From UBA1275 sp038124025 (lineage in GTDB: Bacteria; Bacteroidota; Rhodothermia; Balneolales; Balneolaceae): a stretch of 64,000 bases of DNA. Numbering within the stretch: position 1 is the stretch's first letter; every line of letters begins with the position of its first letter. Positions 27,329-36,009 of the stretch are shown piece by piece. The stretch covers positions 1-64,000 of the forward strand of contig JAYPBC010000008.1 of NCBI GenBank assembly GCA_038124025.1, given 5' to 3'. Both the position numbers and the translations under genes were made by a program. The notes below the pieces were generated by a model, which saw only the letters and a list, made by a program, of their open reading frames with translations, did no database searches and had not been told where the DNA came from.

Positions 27329-28843
27329 ATGTTGGAACATATGAATCATAGTGGAGTTAAAAATATCAACAGTTATCGTAAGTTTGTACGAAATAAGGCT
27401 GATTGGAACAAAGATGGCGAATATGTAGTCTATTGGATGCAGGCTAACAGAAGGTTAGAATATAATTATGCATTGGAATATGCGGTGGCAGTAGCTAATA
27501 CCCTTCAAAAACCCTTACTCATTTATGAAGGACTAAGTGCAGACTATCCTTGGGCTTGTGATCGCTTTCATCACTTTATTTTGGATGGAATGCGAGAACA
27601 TCGCGATTATTTTAACCAGGAAAATAGGAAGGGAGTCAAATACGTACCATTTGTGGAATCCGAAACTGGGCATGGTAAAGGTCTAATTTATGCTTTGACT
27701 GAGAATGCATGTGGCATAATTAGCGATGAATTTCCTGTGTTTATTATTCGTGAGCATAATGAACGGGTAGCTAGCAAAATAACCATTCCTTTCATTACAA
27801 TAGATTCTAATGGAATTATCCCCCTAGGTGTAACGGATAAAGATCCTTATTCGGCGTACTTATTTAGGAAAGTAATGCAGAAACATGTGGTGGAGGCCCT
27901 AAGGTATCCCCCAATGAAACAGCCGCTGTTGGATCTGAAAGATTGGGGTCAGTTTGACCTTCCGGTAGGATTCAACGATCGATATGTGTTTGATAAGCGA
28001 CAATTTGACCGTTTGGATGAATTTGTTTCTAGTTTACCTATAAATCATGAAGTTGCTAAAGTAAGCAGGCTTGGTACTCGTGCAGAAGCATTAGAACGGA
28101 TGAACCATTTTGTAGAGTTCAAATTAGCTCGATACGATGAAGATAGAAATCACCCAGACCGGCAGGGCGGGAGCGGGTTAAGCCCATGGTTACATTTTGG
28201 GAAAATTAGCTCCTTTGAAGTGGTAGAGAAGGTCTTGGCTAAGCAACCTGCCAATTGGAGAATGGAGGATTCCGAACCTAATGGAGGAAAAAATAGCGGT
28301 TTTTTCCGAGGGCATAGTTATGTGGAATCTTTTTTGGATGAACTAATCACATGGAGGGAAGTCGGGTTTCAATTTGCACACCATCGCTCTGATTATGATC
28401 GATTCGATAGCTTACCGGATTGGGTTAAGAAAACGATGAACGAGCATGACCAAGATCCAAGAGAATATGTGTATAGCTTGGAAGAGTTAGCTCAATCGAA
28501 AACACATGATCCTATTTGGAATGCGGCCCAAACAGAGCTTCGAACCCAGGGAGTAATGCATAATTATTTGCGTATGTTATGGGGGAAAAAAATTATCGAA
28601 TGGACTGGATCATACGAACAAGCGTTGGATGTACTCATTGAGTTAAATAATCGATATGCACTTGACGGTCGAGATCCAAACAGTTATTCAGGTATATTTT
28701 GGTGTTTAGGTCGGTTTGATAGGGCGTGGCAAGAGCGGACAATTTTTGGTAAGATTCGCTATATGTCTAGTGATAGTACCGGAAAAAAAATTAAACTTAA
28801 GCAGTATCTGCAAATCTATGGATCTGTTCGTTCCACCTCTTAA
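27329..28843 (+). CDS. Class II CPD photolyase
   Basis: A 504-residue class II DNA photolyase. The N-terminal antenna domain begins with YVVYWMQANRRLEYNYALEYAV, typical of class II rather than class I enzymes. The C-terminal domain shows SGLSPWLHFGKIS, SYVESFLDELITWREVGFQF, and the FAD/DNA-binding MLWGKKIIEWTGS and LNNRYALDGRDPNSYSGIFWCLGRFDR. It splits cyclobutane pyrimidine dimers using FADH- and blue light. Start ATG at 27329 (a second ATG at 27341 is possible). The 3' end overlaps rarA by 26 bases, linking repair with a replication-restart ATPase. Confidence 0.93.
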   Translation: MLEHMNHSGVKNINSYRKFVRNKADWNKDGEYVVYWMQANRRLEYNYALEYAVAVANTLQKPLLIYEGLSADYPWACDRFHHFILDGMREHRDYFNQENRKGVKYVPFVESETGHGKGLIYALTENACGIISDEFPVFIIREHNERVASKITIPFITIDSNGIIPLGVTDKDPYSAYLFRKVMQKHVVEALRYPPMKQPLLDLKDWGQFDLPVGFNDRYVFDKRQFDRLDEFVSSLPINHEVAKVSRLGTRAEALERMNHFVEFKLARYDEDRNHPDRQGGSGLSPWLHFGKISSFEVVEKVLAKQPANWRMEDSEPNGGKNSGFFRGHSYVESFLDELITWREVGFQFAHHRSDYDRFDSLPDWVKKTMNEHDQDPREYVYSLEELAQSKTHDPIWNAAQTELRTQGVMHNYLRMLWGKKIIEWTGSYEQALDVLIELNNRYALDGRDPNSYSGIFWCLGRFDRAWQERTIFGKIRYMSSDSTGKKIKLKQYLQIYGSVRSTS

Positions 28844-30152
28844 ACAACCGCTCGCCACACGTATGCGACCAAAAGAATTGTCTGAATTCATTGGGCAAGA
28901 GCACTTGGTAGGTGAGGGTAAAATAATACGTAGGATTATTGAATCCAAAGTACTGAGTTCGCTCATTTTTTATGGCCCAGCCTCTTCTGGTAAAACTTCC
29001 TTAGCTCATGTAATTGCAAAACAACTTGAAGTGCCGTTTGAACAAATCAATGCAGTCTTGGACGGGGTTAAGCAGCTTCGTGAAATAGTCGGAAAAGCAG
29101 AAAAAAGAAGGATTCGAAGTGGACAACAAACACTCTTATTTGTTGATGAAATACATCGTTGGAATAAGGCTCAACAAGATGCCTTACTACCGCATATTGA
29201 AACGGGCTTACTTATACTCATTGGGGCTACGACGGAGAACCCTTATTACGCGTTGGTATCACCCCTGTTATCCCGATGCCAACTTTTTGAATTACATGCA
29301 TTGGACCAACAACAGGTTCAGAAAGCTATAGAAACTGCATTGAAGGACAAGCGTAACGGCTATGGTGAATGGGATATTAAAGTTCATCAGGAAGCTATTC
29401 AACATTGGGCCTCTTTTGCAGCTGGTGATATTCGAAACGCTTTAAATGCGGTTGAAATGGCAGTTCTTTCAACGCCAAAATCTTCAGATGGATGGGTATA
29501 TATCGACCGTGAGATTGCTGAAGAAAGCATTCAAAAGCGGCAACGAAAATACAGTGGAACAGGTGATGAGCATTATCACTATGCATCTGCTTTTATTAAA
29601 TCGATGAGAGGGTCAGATCCAGATGCAGCCTTATATTGGCTAGCGGCTATGCTCGAAGGAGGTGAGGATCCTTTATTTTTGTTTAGGCGTATGTTAATAT
29701 TTGCCAGTGAAGATATCGGTATGGCGGATCCTACAATCCTCACCATGGTTGAGTCAAGTGTGAAGGCATTTGAACAATGCGGCATGCCAGAGGGGCTCTA
29801 TTTTTTGAGTCAAGCATGCCTACAATGTAGCTTAGCGCCTAAAAGTAATTCAACCAAAGCTATCTTTAATGCTTTGAAGTATATACAAGAGCATGGAGTG
29901 GAGCTTGTACCAGGTCACTTGAAAGATAAAACAGCGAGCAAACTTAAAACAAAGTATGAGCAATCGGCCAACGAGTCATCCGATTACCTAAACCCGCATG
30001 AATACCCTAATCATTGGATAAATGCTACTTATTTACCCGAAAATGTAGCCAAATATTCTTTCTATGATCCAGGTCTTGAAGGTCGAGAGAAGAGATATTG
30101 GGAACGTTTGGAACAAATTAAGGGTAACAGTATCAAAAATGACCGACGCTAA
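28818..30152 (+). CDS. rarA: Replication-associated recombination protein A (AAA+ ATPase)
   Basis: 444 residues from the ATG at 28818 (MDLFVPPLKQPLATRMRP), which fits the family length; the frame is open further back but only inside the photolyase gene. Motifs are RMRPKELSEFIGQEHL, Walker A GPASSGKTSL, Walker B LLFVDEIHRW, sensor 1 GATTENPYYALVSPLLSR, then the MgsA-type C-terminal domain with RRMLIFASEDIGMADP. RarA/MgsA loads at stalled forks and gaps. It overlaps the photolyase gene, so it may be co-expressed with it. Confidence 0.92.
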   Translation: MDLFVPPLKQPLATRMRPKELSEFIGQEHLVGEGKIIRRIIESKVLSSLIFYGPASSGKTSLAHVIAKQLEVPFEQINAVLDGVKQLREIVGKAEKRRIRSGQQTLLFVDEIHRWNKAQQDALLPHIETGLLILIGATTENPYYALVSPLLSRCQLFELHALDQQQVQKAIETALKDKRNGYGEWDIKVHQEAIQHWASFAAGDIRNALNAVEMAVLSTPKSSDGWVYIDREIAEESIQKRQRKYSGTGDEHYHYASAFIKSMRGSDPDAALYWLAAMLEGGEDPLFLFRRMLIFASEDIGMADPTILTMVESSVKAFEQCGMPEGLYFLSQACLQCSLAPKSNSTKAIFNALKYIQEHGVELVPGHLKDKTASKLKTKYEQSANESSDYLNPHEYPNHWINATYLPENVAKYSFYDPGLEGREKRYWERLEQIKGNSIKNDRR

Positions 30153-30174
30153 AATAGTTCAGCAAGTAAAGACC

Positions 30175-30717
30175 ATGTTTAAACTAGCCATTATTGTAGG
30201 TACCGATCGTCCAAATTCAAAAAGTCAGGTCATGGCTAATTATGTACATAAACTATACAGCGAAAGGGGGGTAGATGCCCAGGTATTTTCCATGGCAGAC
30301 TTTCCTTTAGGTAGCGTGGTTGGAGGTCCTTATGGAAAAGATCTTCTTGAAGTTGAAGCGTTTCGAGAGCCAATATTAGCCTGTAACGCCCTATTGTTTG
30401 TGATACCGGAATATAATGGGTCATTTCCTGGAGTATTAAAGATATTTATCGATTATTTACCTTTTCCAGACGCGTTTCTAGATACTCCAATAGCCTACAT
30501 AGGAATTTCAGCGGGGGCCTTTGGTTCGCTTCGTGCAGTTGAACAATTCCAAATGGTAGCCAACTATCGGAACGCACTTAGTTATCCCGAGCGAGTATTT
30601 GTAAGCCGATTTAGTAAGAATTTTTCAACAGATTTAGGCCTAATAGTGCCACTTGAACAAGAACTACTTCTAAACCAAACCAATGGATTTATAGATTTTG
30701 TAAAGCGAATGCAATAA
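30175..30717 (+). CDS. NADPH-dependent FMN reductase family protein
   Basis: A flavodoxin-fold protein of 180 residues from the ATG at 30175 (MFKLAIIVGTDRPNSKSQ), where the first beta strand starts; ATG 30139, which overlaps the end of rarA, would add 12 residues. GTDRPNSKS is the FMN phosphate loop, FVIPEYNGSFPGVLKIFIDY the conserved NAD(P)H:FMN reductase motif and YIGISAGAFGSLRAVEQF the third flavin loop. Members reduce quinones, azo dyes or metals; the physiological substrate is not deducible. It ends the photolyase-rarA run. Confidence 0.85.
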   Translation: MFKLAIIVGTDRPNSKSQVMANYVHKLYSERGVDAQVFSMADFPLGSVVGGPYGKDLLEVEAFREPILACNALLFVIPEYNGSFPGVLKIFIDYLPFPDAFLDTPIAYIGISAGAFGSLRAVEQFQMVANYRNALSYPERVFVSRFSKNFSTDLGLIVPLEQELLLNQTNGFIDFVKRMQ

Positions 30718-30815
30718 ATCTAAAGCACTGAGTGGATTAACAGAACGAACGAAGATTCAGTGTTTATTTATTTGTTCAATGGTATACACTATATAAGAGG
30801 ATAGACAAGTCTGGA

Positions 30816-31520
30816 CTAGAAGGTTTTCAAAAGGTACCCCACACCATGCAATGTGATCAAATGGCGAGGTTCATCGGGTTGGTTTTCAATTTTTGCCCTA
30901 AGCTTTGATATATGAACATCAACAGTTCTCGTGTTGGTACTGTATTCATATCGCCAAACTTTTTCTAATAATTCATCCCGTGATACTGGTTCACCTCCGG
31001 CTTGTAATAAGTATCGGATGAGTTCGATTTCTCTAGCGGTAAGTTCATTGATTTTACCATCGGCGAAAATAGCTTTTGATTCTAACAGATCAATTTTTGT
31101 GGTGCTTAATTGCAGAATCTCAATATTGCTAGATGAAGAATAGGTCCCCGCTCTTCGAAGACGTGCCTGAATTCTAGCAAGTAGCTCTTTCACGCCAAAC
31201 GGTTTGGTGATATAATCATCGGCGCCAATATCCAAGCCCTTTACTTTATCCAACTCCTGATCTTTTGCGGTAAGCATGATAATGGGAAAAGTAAATTTTA
31301 GAGATCGTATTTCTTGGCAAATTTCATAGCCATTTTTGCCGGGAAGCATAATATCTAAAATCATAATGTCCGGCTTATGCTCCTGCGCCAATCCCACCGC
31401 TTGTTCGCCATCTTCACTCACAATCACCTGATATCCTTCGCTTTCTAATGTATCTTTTAAGGTGAAAATAAGACTGGGTTCATCTTCAACAAGTAATATT
31501 CGAATCTCTTTATTTGCCAT
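30816..31520 (-). CDS. OmpR/PhoB-family response regulator
   Basis: A 234-residue two-domain regulator. The receiver has the acidic pair in LVEDEPSL, the phospho-acceptor Asp56 in MILDIMLPG, Thr in MLTAKD and Lys in DDYITKPFG. The C-terminal winged helix ends with RTVDVHISKLRAKIENQPDEPRHLITLHGVGYLL. Its start lies 2 bases after the stop of the kinase gene, so the kinase is its cognate partner. Target genes are unknown. Confidence 0.93.
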   Translation of the reverse strand: MANKEIRILLVEDEPSLIFTLKDTLESEGYQVIVSEDGEQAVGLAQEHKPDIMILDIMLPGKNGYEICQEIRSLKFTFPIIMLTAKDQELDKVKGLDIGADDYITKPFGVKELLARIQARLRRAGTYSSSSNIEILQLSTTKIDLLESKAIFADGKINELTAREIELIRYLLQAGGEPVSRDELLEKVWRYEYSTNTRTVDVHISKLRAKIENQPDEPRHLITLHGVGYLLKTF

Positions 31521-31522
31521 AA

Positions 31523-33235
31523 TTAAACGATTGTCTCTGATGCGAGGGTACTGGTTCCTGTGGTTGATATCAATGCTACACCATCTTTATGAGTGGGTTT
31601 ATTTATCTCAGTTGGATGCACATTATACTCTGGAAAAAATAAGGTAAACGTGCTGCCTTTTTGCCATTCACTTTTTACGGTGACAGTACCTTTATTTAAT
31701 TCCATAAGTCCTTGTACAATACTAAGTCCTAGTCCGTGACCTTTGGTTTTTGCTGATAGTGAATCTTCGACACGGTAGAATTTTTTGAATATTTTTTTAA
31801 TATGAGATCGCGAAATACCAATGCCCTCATCCTTTACGTGTAAATTAAACCCATCATTAGTGACAGATAATTGTAAATAAATAGTAGAAGGAGCTTTAGA
31901 ATATTTTACCGCATTGTCTAATAGATTGGTAAGAATAATCTTAATGTGATCTGGGTCAACCAAGATTACTGCTTTATCTGAATCATAGGAATAATCAATT
32001 GAATGTCCTTTTTTCTTTGCTAATGGATATTGCTGTTGAATAATATTTTTTACCAACATGTGCAGGTTATGCGGGCTGGCATGTATGAGGATAGTACCAT
32101 AGTCTGAACGTGCAACATCTAAGAGCATTTCAATCATTTTGTTTAAACGTATAGACTCTTGGTGAATATGGGTACCATATTCCTTCAACCGCTTGGTTTG
32201 TGTTACTCTTCCATCGGCAATATTCTCTCCCGCAGCTTGTATAACGGCTAAGGGTGTTTTTAGTTCATGGGTAACATTTGCTAAAAAGTCGGCTTGTTGC
32301 TGGAGTATTCTACGTTCCTTTTGAGCTGTGTAGAATATATAGAACAAAGCACCTAATAATAGAATAACCGAAAAGCCAAGTACCGCTATATTTTTTGTAA
32401 AAGTAGCATGATATAGACTGATTGATGCGTTATCTAAGAAGGCGAATTTCAGATTCCAATTTCCAAACATTCGCCCAAAATCTACCCTCTCCTGAACCTC
32501 CTCTATTTGGAAGGGTATCTTGTTGTTGTTGGTTGCTAATACAACGTCATTTGCCCAATCATGTAACCAAACTACCGATGTGGTTTTGCTAGAATCAAAA
32601 TACTGATTTATTTCAGGTGTAATAACTTCATTTATGAGATAATCACTATCTATGATAGCTGTTAGGTATCCAATGACAGAGTTTTCATGTAAATTGATTA
32701 AACCAATATTCATTGAACGATGAGCATCAAACTCGGTATTGGTATTCCAGCGATAATCAAAATTATTCAGTTCAATTCTTGCTTTAGTTCGCACCAAACC
32801 AACCCCATCACATAAATTCTGGGGGTACTGGTTGGTTAGATTTAATAGACTCATTTCGCGATTTAACACGTAAATTTGGCTTCCCTCAATACAAGGATCA
32901 ACATTTGCTGGTGTATAGTAAACTGCACTAAAGACAGGACTGTTAGCTACTTGAACTATTTTTTCTCGAACTTGTTCAGGAAATTGACCTCGCTCTTCAA
33001 TACTACCTTCAATAGGCTCTAATTCAAGGGTGTTAAATCCTCTATAAGGTCGGTAAATAGTTCTACGCACATTGAGGACTACTTCATCTAAAAGGGCTAG
33101 TTGTTTTTTTTGCTCACCCTGGATAAGTGTATCCCGCACATCGTATAACATATATACATTCATAGCGGTTAGAGTAAGAATAGCTATTAAACTTGCTGAT
33201 AATAAACTCCATCTTATAACTTTATTCATAAGCAT
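31523..33235 (-). CDS. Membrane sensor histidine kinase
   Basis: A 570-residue kinase. A first membrane helix (about residues 9-31) and a second (about 285-308, IAVLGFSVILLLGALFYIFY) flank a large periplasmic domain of roughly 250 residues without a recognised fold; it holds two cysteines. Then come the DHp domain with the phospho-accepting His in FLANVTHELKTPLAVI, the N box LTNLLDNAVKYS, G1 VKDEGIGIS and G2 GHGLGLSIVQGL. No HAMP or PAS domain is evident. It is transcribed with, and upstream of, the OmpR-type regulator. Confidence 0.92.
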   Translation of the reverse strand: MLMNKVIRWSLLSASLIAILTLTAMNVYMLYDVRDTLIQGEQKKQLALLDEVVLNVRRTIYRPYRGFNTLELEPIEGSIEERGQFPEQVREKIVQVANSPVFSAVYYTPANVDPCIEGSQIYVLNREMSLLNLTNQYPQNLCDGVGLVRTKARIELNNFDYRWNTNTEFDAHRSMNIGLINLHENSVIGYLTAIIDSDYLINEVITPEINQYFDSSKTTSVVWLHDWANDVVLATNNNKIPFQIEEVQERVDFGRMFGNWNLKFAFLDNASISLYHATFTKNIAVLGFSVILLLGALFYIFYTAQKERRILQQQADFLANVTHELKTPLAVIQAAGENIADGRVTQTKRLKEYGTHIHQESIRLNKMIEMLLDVARSDYGTILIHASPHNLHMLVKNIIQQQYPLAKKKGHSIDYSYDSDKAVILVDPDHIKIILTNLLDNAVKYSKAPSTIYLQLSVTNDGFNLHVKDEGIGISRSHIKKIFKKFYRVEDSLSAKTKGHGLGLSIVQGLMELNKGTVTVKSEWQKGSTFTLFFPEYNVHPTEINKPTHKDGVALISTTGTSTLASETIV

Positions 33236-33471
33236 ATTCTTTAAACACTAATTCATGCTGGCTATTTTTATTCAAACACGACCACTAGTAATGACAAATA
33301 TTCTATAAAAGACAATAATAAACATAATATAATTTAACTGAGGACCAGCGAGAAATATTAAAACAAAATTTAACAACAGCTTTCAATTAGTCATTGATAC
33401 AATTTAAAATCTTGATAGGAACTTAGTTAAAATGTATATTAAGCCTCCCTCCATTAAAATAAATATACAGC

Positions 33472-33696
33472 TTGAAGGACAAGCAGAAAGAAATAAACGA
33501 AATAGTTAATCTTGCAAAAAAAGAGTTGCATGATTTCATATCTCCTTTGAATGCACTAGACTATTATATAGATAGTATAAGAGTTGGAATTGAAGATGAT
33601 AAAAGTTTTGAAGAGAAATATCTAAAGACACAAGAGTGTTTGGAGAGTTTGTACTCTAGAATTAATCATTTGAATGAACTCTTAAAAAATATATAA
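33472..33696 (+). CDS. 74-residue stand-alone DHp-like helical protein
   Basis: The short frame opens after a TAA at 33460 and has only a TTG (33472) as usable start. The product looks like one histidine-kinase dimerisation domain: KKELHDFISPLNALDYYIDSI has the H-D/E-x-x-x-P-L pattern of the phosphorylated helix, and KYLKTQECLESLYSRINHLNELL is a plausible second helix. There is no ATPase domain. It converges on a histidine kinase gene whose stop lies 14 bases away and which carries a similar H-box. It could be a phosphotransfer or hetero-dimerisation partner, or a gene remnant. The TTG start and short length make it uncertain. Confidence 0.5.
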   Translation: MKDKQKEINEIVNLAKKELHDFISPLNALDYYIDSIRVGIEDDKSFEEKYLKTQECLESLYSRINHLNELLKNI

Positions 33697-33710
33697 GCCT
33701 TTTGAATAGG

Positions 33711-34715
33711 TTAGGGTAGACATAACATTATGCAAAATTCATTCTTCAAAGAATTAACATTATAGAGTAGTATACCATTGATGCTCTGACATAATATAGT
33801 TGCAAGTGTTAATCCTAAGCCCATTCTATCTGCTTTTGAGCTAACGAATGGTTGAAAAAGATTATCCTTTATTTCTAAATCATTGTCGATTTTGTTTGTT
33901 ATTTGTAACCAATTATTATGTATTTCAACTTGTACATTTTTTGAAATGTCACCATGAATCAGACAATTTTCGAGAAGTATTTTAATTATTAGATCAAGCT
34001 CATTTTTCTGATAGGTTCTAATGGTATCATTTTTCCTTGTATCTAGGCTAATATTTGAATCTTCGAATTCTTTGAATTTACTCAACATCGAATAAGTTGC
34101 AGCTTCTAAGTCAGTAACTTCCTTATTTATCTTAATATTATTGTCAATTTTTACTAGCTCCTCAATTTCTTGCAAAAGATCAATAATTTTATGTATACCC
34201 AATTCGACAGCATTAATTTTTTTTAATGTCGCTTCGTCATCAATATTTGTTGGTAGTAGTTCTAAGTAGCCGCTTACTCCAGTTAGTGGAGATCTGAGTC
34301 TATGCAATATCATTGATACCATTCTCTTCCAACTAGATATCATTTCATCAGTGAATGGCGGTTTATATGGAATAAATTCGATTTGGTTTAAGGATCCAAG
34401 ATAATTTTCTTTTAACCTGTACCATGAGTTATCCATCAACACTAATTTTTCTCTCAAGTTTTTACTTGAAATAGTAGAAAAGCAATCTTCAAATTGTTTC
34501 TCAGTAAGCTTAGTTTTGAAATTAGGCAAATTATGATCTGTAATTTTACCACTTATACTATCTATAATGACGCTGGAATGATCACTTTTTTGATATATCA
34601 CATCAAAAACATTGTTTAGTCTAATCTTATTAAAGCCCTTTACATGCTCATTTAAAAAATTTACCTCCATCTCTGGTGGTGTATAATATTTATATGCTAC
34701 TTGTTTTAATGCCAT
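33711..34715 (-). CDS. Soluble histidine kinase, divergent from the flagellar operon
   Basis: A 334-residue cytoplasmic kinase without membrane helices. Residues 1 to about 125 form an unrecognised sensor region (possibly PAS-like: HSSVIIDSISGKITDH). The H box is VSMILHRLRSPLTGVSGYLELL, the N box LDLIIKILLENCLIHGD, and the G2 box RMGLGLTLATILCQ. The usual D-x-G-x-G of G1 is replaced by NKIDNDLEIKDNLFQPF. It is divergent from flgB, whose promoter is sigma-54 type, so by analogy with FlgS/FlrB it is a candidate sensor for an NtrC-type flagellar activator. No such activator lies in the window. Confidence 0.75.
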   Translation of the reverse strand: MALKQVAYKYYTPPEMEVNFLNEHVKGFNKIRLNNVFDVIYQKSDHSSVIIDSISGKITDHNLPNFKTKLTEKQFEDCFSTISSKNLREKLVLMDNSWYRLKENYLGSLNQIEFIPYKPPFTDEMISSWKRMVSMILHRLRSPLTGVSGYLELLPTNIDDEATLKKINAVELGIHKIIDLLQEIEELVKIDNNIKINKEVTDLEAATYSMLSKFKEFEDSNISLDTRKNDTIRTYQKNELDLIIKILLENCLIHGDISKNVQVEIHNNWLQITNKIDNDLEIKDNLFQPFVSSKADRMGLGLTLATILCQSINGILLYNVNSLKNEFCIMLCLP

Positions 34716-34898
34716 TTGTTCAAAGTATATAGTAGTGTACTTCGGTTATCAGCAAAATATTTAAACACAATACCAAATTGCAATCTTTTCCTATTCGAGG
34801 CACTATTTTCCTCACATTTTTGAATGATGAATGTCCAAGTTTCTGCATGTTATTCTAATTTTAGGCTAATTGACTTAATCCGTTTGTAAAATGATTGG

Positions 34899-34914
34899 TG
34901 GCATAGGGTTTGCA
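34899..34914 (+). promoter_or_regulatory. Sigma-54 (RpoN) promoter upstream of flgB
   Basis: TGGCATAGGGTTTGCA has the invariant GG (34900-34901) and GC (34912-34913) at the exact 10-base spacing of the -24/-12 element and matches the consensus TGGCAC-N4-TTGC closely. The GC lies 33 bases before the flgB ATG, giving an expected short leader. Dependence on RpoN is inferred from the match and position. Confidence 0.75.
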
Positions 34915-34946
34915 CTAATAAATTTGAAAACAATAAAACAATTGAT

Positions 34947-35279
34947 ATGGATACAGGATTAAGCAAACTTTCAACAGCATTAGATGCATTGGTATTAAGG
35001 CAAAATATAACTGCTTCAAACATTGCAAATATAGATACTGAAGGATATACCAAAAGAAAGGTAGAATTTGAAAAGCATCTACAAGAAGCAAAACTAAATG
35101 GTAACGATACAGATGTGAAACCATCAATTGAAGTGACCGATCAAAAAGTAGATCTTGATACTGAATTAATTGAAATGGCTGAAACCCAGATGAAAGTTCA
35201 ATTTGTGACTAGAATGATTAGGAGCCAGTTAGAATTGACAAAAATGGGAATAACTGGTAATCCAAATTCTAGACTTTAA
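34947..35279 (+). CDS. flgB: Flagellar basal-body rod protein FlgB
   Basis: A 110-residue proximal rod protein, a little shorter than usual. The N-terminal rod signature is present (LDALVLRQNITASNIANIDTEGYTKRKVEF), as is the C-terminal helix with MAETQMKVQFVTRMIRSQL. FlgB starts the rod above the MS-ring with FliE. First gene of the large operon behind the sigma-54 site; flgC follows 14 bases later. Confidence 0.93.
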   Translation: MDTGLSKLSTALDALVLRQNITASNIANIDTEGYTKRKVEFEKHLQEAKLNGNDTDVKPSIEVTDQKVDLDTELIEMAETQMKVQFVTRMIRSQLELTKMGITGNPNSRL

Positions 35280-35293
35280 CGAAATTAAAAATT

Positions 35294-35758
35294 ATGTCAT
35301 TGATAACCTCAAACAGCTTATTTCAAACAGCAGCAAGTGGACTTGAAGTCCAAAAAAAACGATTAGAAGCTGCAGCACAAAATATTGCAAATTCTAGAGT
35401 CTCGTCAGCACCAGGCACTATAGGATATCAAATTAAATCAGTTTCCAGTAAGGGGCCCGACGATATAAATTTTTTAAATGTTTTTGAAAGTCAACTAGAA
35501 GGTGTATCAAACCTGCAGAATGAAATAAATTCTTCTTCAAATTTAGGACCAACTTCTGAAATTGTTGAAACAGCAAAATACAGATATGAATACGAGCCAA
35601 ACCATCCAGATGCAGACGAAAATGGTATGGTACAATACCCTGATGTAGATATGGTTGGTGAAATGGCAGCAATGGTAAGCGCAAATAGATTGTATGAGGC
35701 AAATTTGAGCGTCATTGAAGCTGCTAAACAAATTATGAAAAGATCATTGGAGATATAA
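35294..35758 (+). CDS. flgC: Flagellar basal-body rod protein FlgC
   Basis: A 154-residue rod protein with the N-terminal pattern LFQTAASGLEVQKKRLEAAAQNIANS, the internal segment YEPNHPDADENGMVQYPDVDMVGEMAAMV that is diagnostic for FlgC, and the C-terminal NRLYEANLSVIEAAKQIMKRSLEI helix. Its stop TAA overlaps the ATG of orf73 (TAATG). Confidence 0.95.
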   Translation: MSLITSNSLFQTAASGLEVQKKRLEAAAQNIANSRVSSAPGTIGYQIKSVSSKGPDDINFLNVFESQLEGVSNLQNEINSSSNLGPTSEIVETAKYRYEYEPNHPDADENGMVQYPDVDMVGEMAAMVSANRLYEANLSVIEAAKQIMKRSLEI

Positions 35759-35979
35759 TGAAAATAAATTTTAACATTCCCAGTAGTTTTAATAAAAAAG
35801 ATAATTTAGAGCAACGAAACATTAATCCACCTAAAGATTTACCGGCTCTAACTAAAAATGAAAGTGAAACGATAGAGAAATCGTTTAAAAATGATATTGC
35901 TTACCAAAGTTATGATTACTCCGGAAGTAAAAGTATTAATACTAGCCAATCAGGTAATTTACTTGATATTAGAGGGTAA
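35758..35979 (+). CDS. Small uncharacterised protein between flgC and fliE (orf73)
   Basis: A 73-residue, hydrophilic protein with no recognised domain, signal peptide or membrane segment. The ATG overlaps the flgC stop, so it is translated with the rod genes. It is lysine-, asparagine- and serine-rich and ends in QSGNLLDIRG. In most bacteria fliE follows flgC directly, so an extra small gene here is unusual. It may be a lineage-specific rod or export accessory; no function can be given. Confidence 0.7.
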   Translation: MKINFNIPSSFNKKDNLEQRNINPPKDLPALTKNESETIEKSFKNDIAYQSYDYSGSKSINTSQSGNLLDIRG

Positions 35980-36009
35980 TTATTAAATTTATTTTAAATA
36001 AATAATTAG

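Noticed and set aside
34746..34753. Minus-strand GCTGATAA upstream of the divergent kinase gene, like a sigma-28 -10
   Set aside because: One mismatch and no TAAA at the proper spacing upstream.
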